Assembly: GCA_025210965.1 (NCBI GenBank)
Contig: JAOAQY010000069.1
Coordinates: 1-64,000 of the forward strand
Length of the DNA stretch: 64,000 nt
From: Tissierellales bacterium
GTDB taxonomy: Bacteria; Bacillota; Clostridia; Tissierellales; JAOAQY01
Reading direction: 5' to 3'
Shown: positions 63,251-64,000 of the stretch, piece after piece
Layout: the number at the start of each line of letters is the position of its first letter
How positions within the stretch are numbered: the stretch's first letter is position 1
Made by a program: the position numbers and the translations under genes
Notes under the pieces: model-generated
The model's database searches: none
Told to the model about the DNA's origin: nothing
What the model saw: only the letters and a program-made list of their open reading frames with translations

Positions 63251-64000
63251 ATGGTTGAACGCATAATTAGAGCAGTGCTTACTCTTTTGGGAGGAATCAT
63301 TGGTTTGGGCGCGTATTCTCTTTTTGAAACTCTTTTTTCGTGGGAATTTGAAGGGTATTTACAATTTGGAGTTAATTCAGTATTTGTTATTATTTTTGCA
63401 CTTATATTGTTTATTATTTCTAGAAAAATTATCAATCATTTTCATAAATTAGAGGAGACGATTCAAAAAGTACCATTTAGTGATGTTATTTTAGGATCTA
63501 TTGGATTGATTATTGGACTACTCATAGCGTTTTTAATTAGCCAAATTTTTTATCAAATAAATATACCGTATGTAGCTAATATAGTGTCGATATTGTTGTA
63601 TTTATTGTTAGGTTATCTTGGTGCGATGGTACCGCTTAAAAGAAAAGATGATATAGCTAATCTTTCTATTTCTTTTAAGAAAAATACAGCTAATCAAAAT
63701 AAAGAAAAATATGCATTAAAAGGCGTTAAGTCTAAAAATAAAGCAAAGGTATTGGACACTAGTGTTATTATAGATGGCCGTATAGCTGATATTTGTGCGA
63801 CAGGATTTATAGAAGGCCCGTTGGTAATTCCTGAGTTTGTACTTGGCGAGTTACAGTACATAGCGGACTCATCAGACGGAATGAAGCGTAAACGTGGTAG
63901 AAGAGGCTTAGATGTATTGAATAGAATTCAGAAGGAAATAGATATAGAAGTTGTTATTTCTGATAAAGATTTTGAAGAGATATCTGAGGTTGACATGAAA
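63251..64000 (+). CDS. PIN/TRAM-domain membrane protein (YacL-like), partial
   Basis: The reading frame runs from ATG 63251 (AGGTGAATT upstream) past the window end, giving 250 residues. It has four membrane segments (about 6-24, 38-58, 78-98, 107-128) and then a PIN nuclease domain starting at about 169 (VLDTSVIIDGRIADICATGFIEGPLVIPEFVL) with its conserved aspartates. YacL/PilT-type proteins of this layout carry a TRAM domain further on, outside the window. Function is uncertain; the location after disA/carD is as in other Firmicutes. Confidence 0.9.
   Translation, partial: MVERIIRAVLTLLGGIIGLGAYSLFETLFSWEFEGYLQFGVNSVFVIIFALILFIISRKIINHFHKLEETIQKVPFSDVILGSIGLIIGLLIAFLISQIFYQINIPYVANIVSILLYLLLGYLGAMVPLKRKDDIANLSISFKKNTANQNKEKYALKGVKSKNKAKVLDTSVIIDGRIADICATGFIEGPLVIPEFVLGELQYIADSSDGMKRKRGRRGLDVLNRIQKEIDIEVVISDKDFEEISEVDMK

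Overview
The window comes from a low-GC, Gram-positive anaerobe, most likely a clostridial Firmicute. The evidence is strongly AT-rich codon use, AGGAGG-type ribosome binding sites with frequent TTG/GTG starts, Firmicute gene order (purR-spoVG-glmU-prs-pth-mfd ... tilS-hpt-ftsH; dusB-greA-lysS; radA-disA-carD-PIN/TRAM), a class II (B12-dependent) ribonucleotide reductase and a sodium-pumping decarboxylase. I cannot name the genus from sequence alone. No rRNA, tRNA, insertion sequence, phage or CRISPR array was found, and no gene-free stretch exceeds 300 bases.

Layout. 1-219: tail of a peptide-binding protein. 264-602: glutaredoxin fused to a zinc ribbon (minus strand). 789-9105: a tight eight-gene operon with an ECF sigma factor, its membrane anti-sigma factor, two carbohydrate-importer-type ABC permeases, two HlyD-like adaptors flanking a MacB/FtsX-like membrane protein, and a membrane-anchored solute-binding-like protein, with no ATPase; this is the best candidate for an undescribed system. 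9219-10761: LacI/CcpA-type regulator and free-methionine sulfoxide reductase. 10801-13076: small and unknown genes and a cupin, with a perfect 21-bp inverted repeat between two divergent genes. 13151-13637: Fur-box-controlled feoA plus a FeoB-associated Cys-rich protein, but no feoB. 13699-18532: PAS-SpoIIE phosphatase, pgi and two tandem LCP ligases. 18625-19992: murC.

20172-36181 is the Bacillus/Clostridium purR-to-hpt block, followed by ftsH. It has lost its sporulation genes (spoVT, yabP, yabQ, spoIIE) at precisely the expected junctions, although a near-consensus sigma-H promoter remains before spoVG. 38383-45385 is a complete succinyl-CoA to propionyl-CoA module (methylmalonyl-CoA mutase in two chains, MeaB, epimerase, four-subunit Na+-pumping decarboxylase), so this organism probably makes propionate and gains a sodium gradient from it. 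45507-49027: DUF1294 protein, dusB, greA, lysS. 49111-51019: tandem family 4 uracil-DNA glycosylase paralogues, the second lacking all four iron-sulfur cysteines, then a membrane protein. 51096-53908: nrdJ and a dUTPase-like gene, together serving DNA precursor supply. 54043-55786: patatin-like lipase and a response regulator with a degenerate HD-GYP domain. 55811-57604: glycoside-hydrolase-like lipoprotein. 57877-59943: EF-G-like GTPase. 60202-64000: radA, disA, carD and the start of a PIN/TRAM membrane protein, the DNA-integrity and c-di-AMP neighbourhood.
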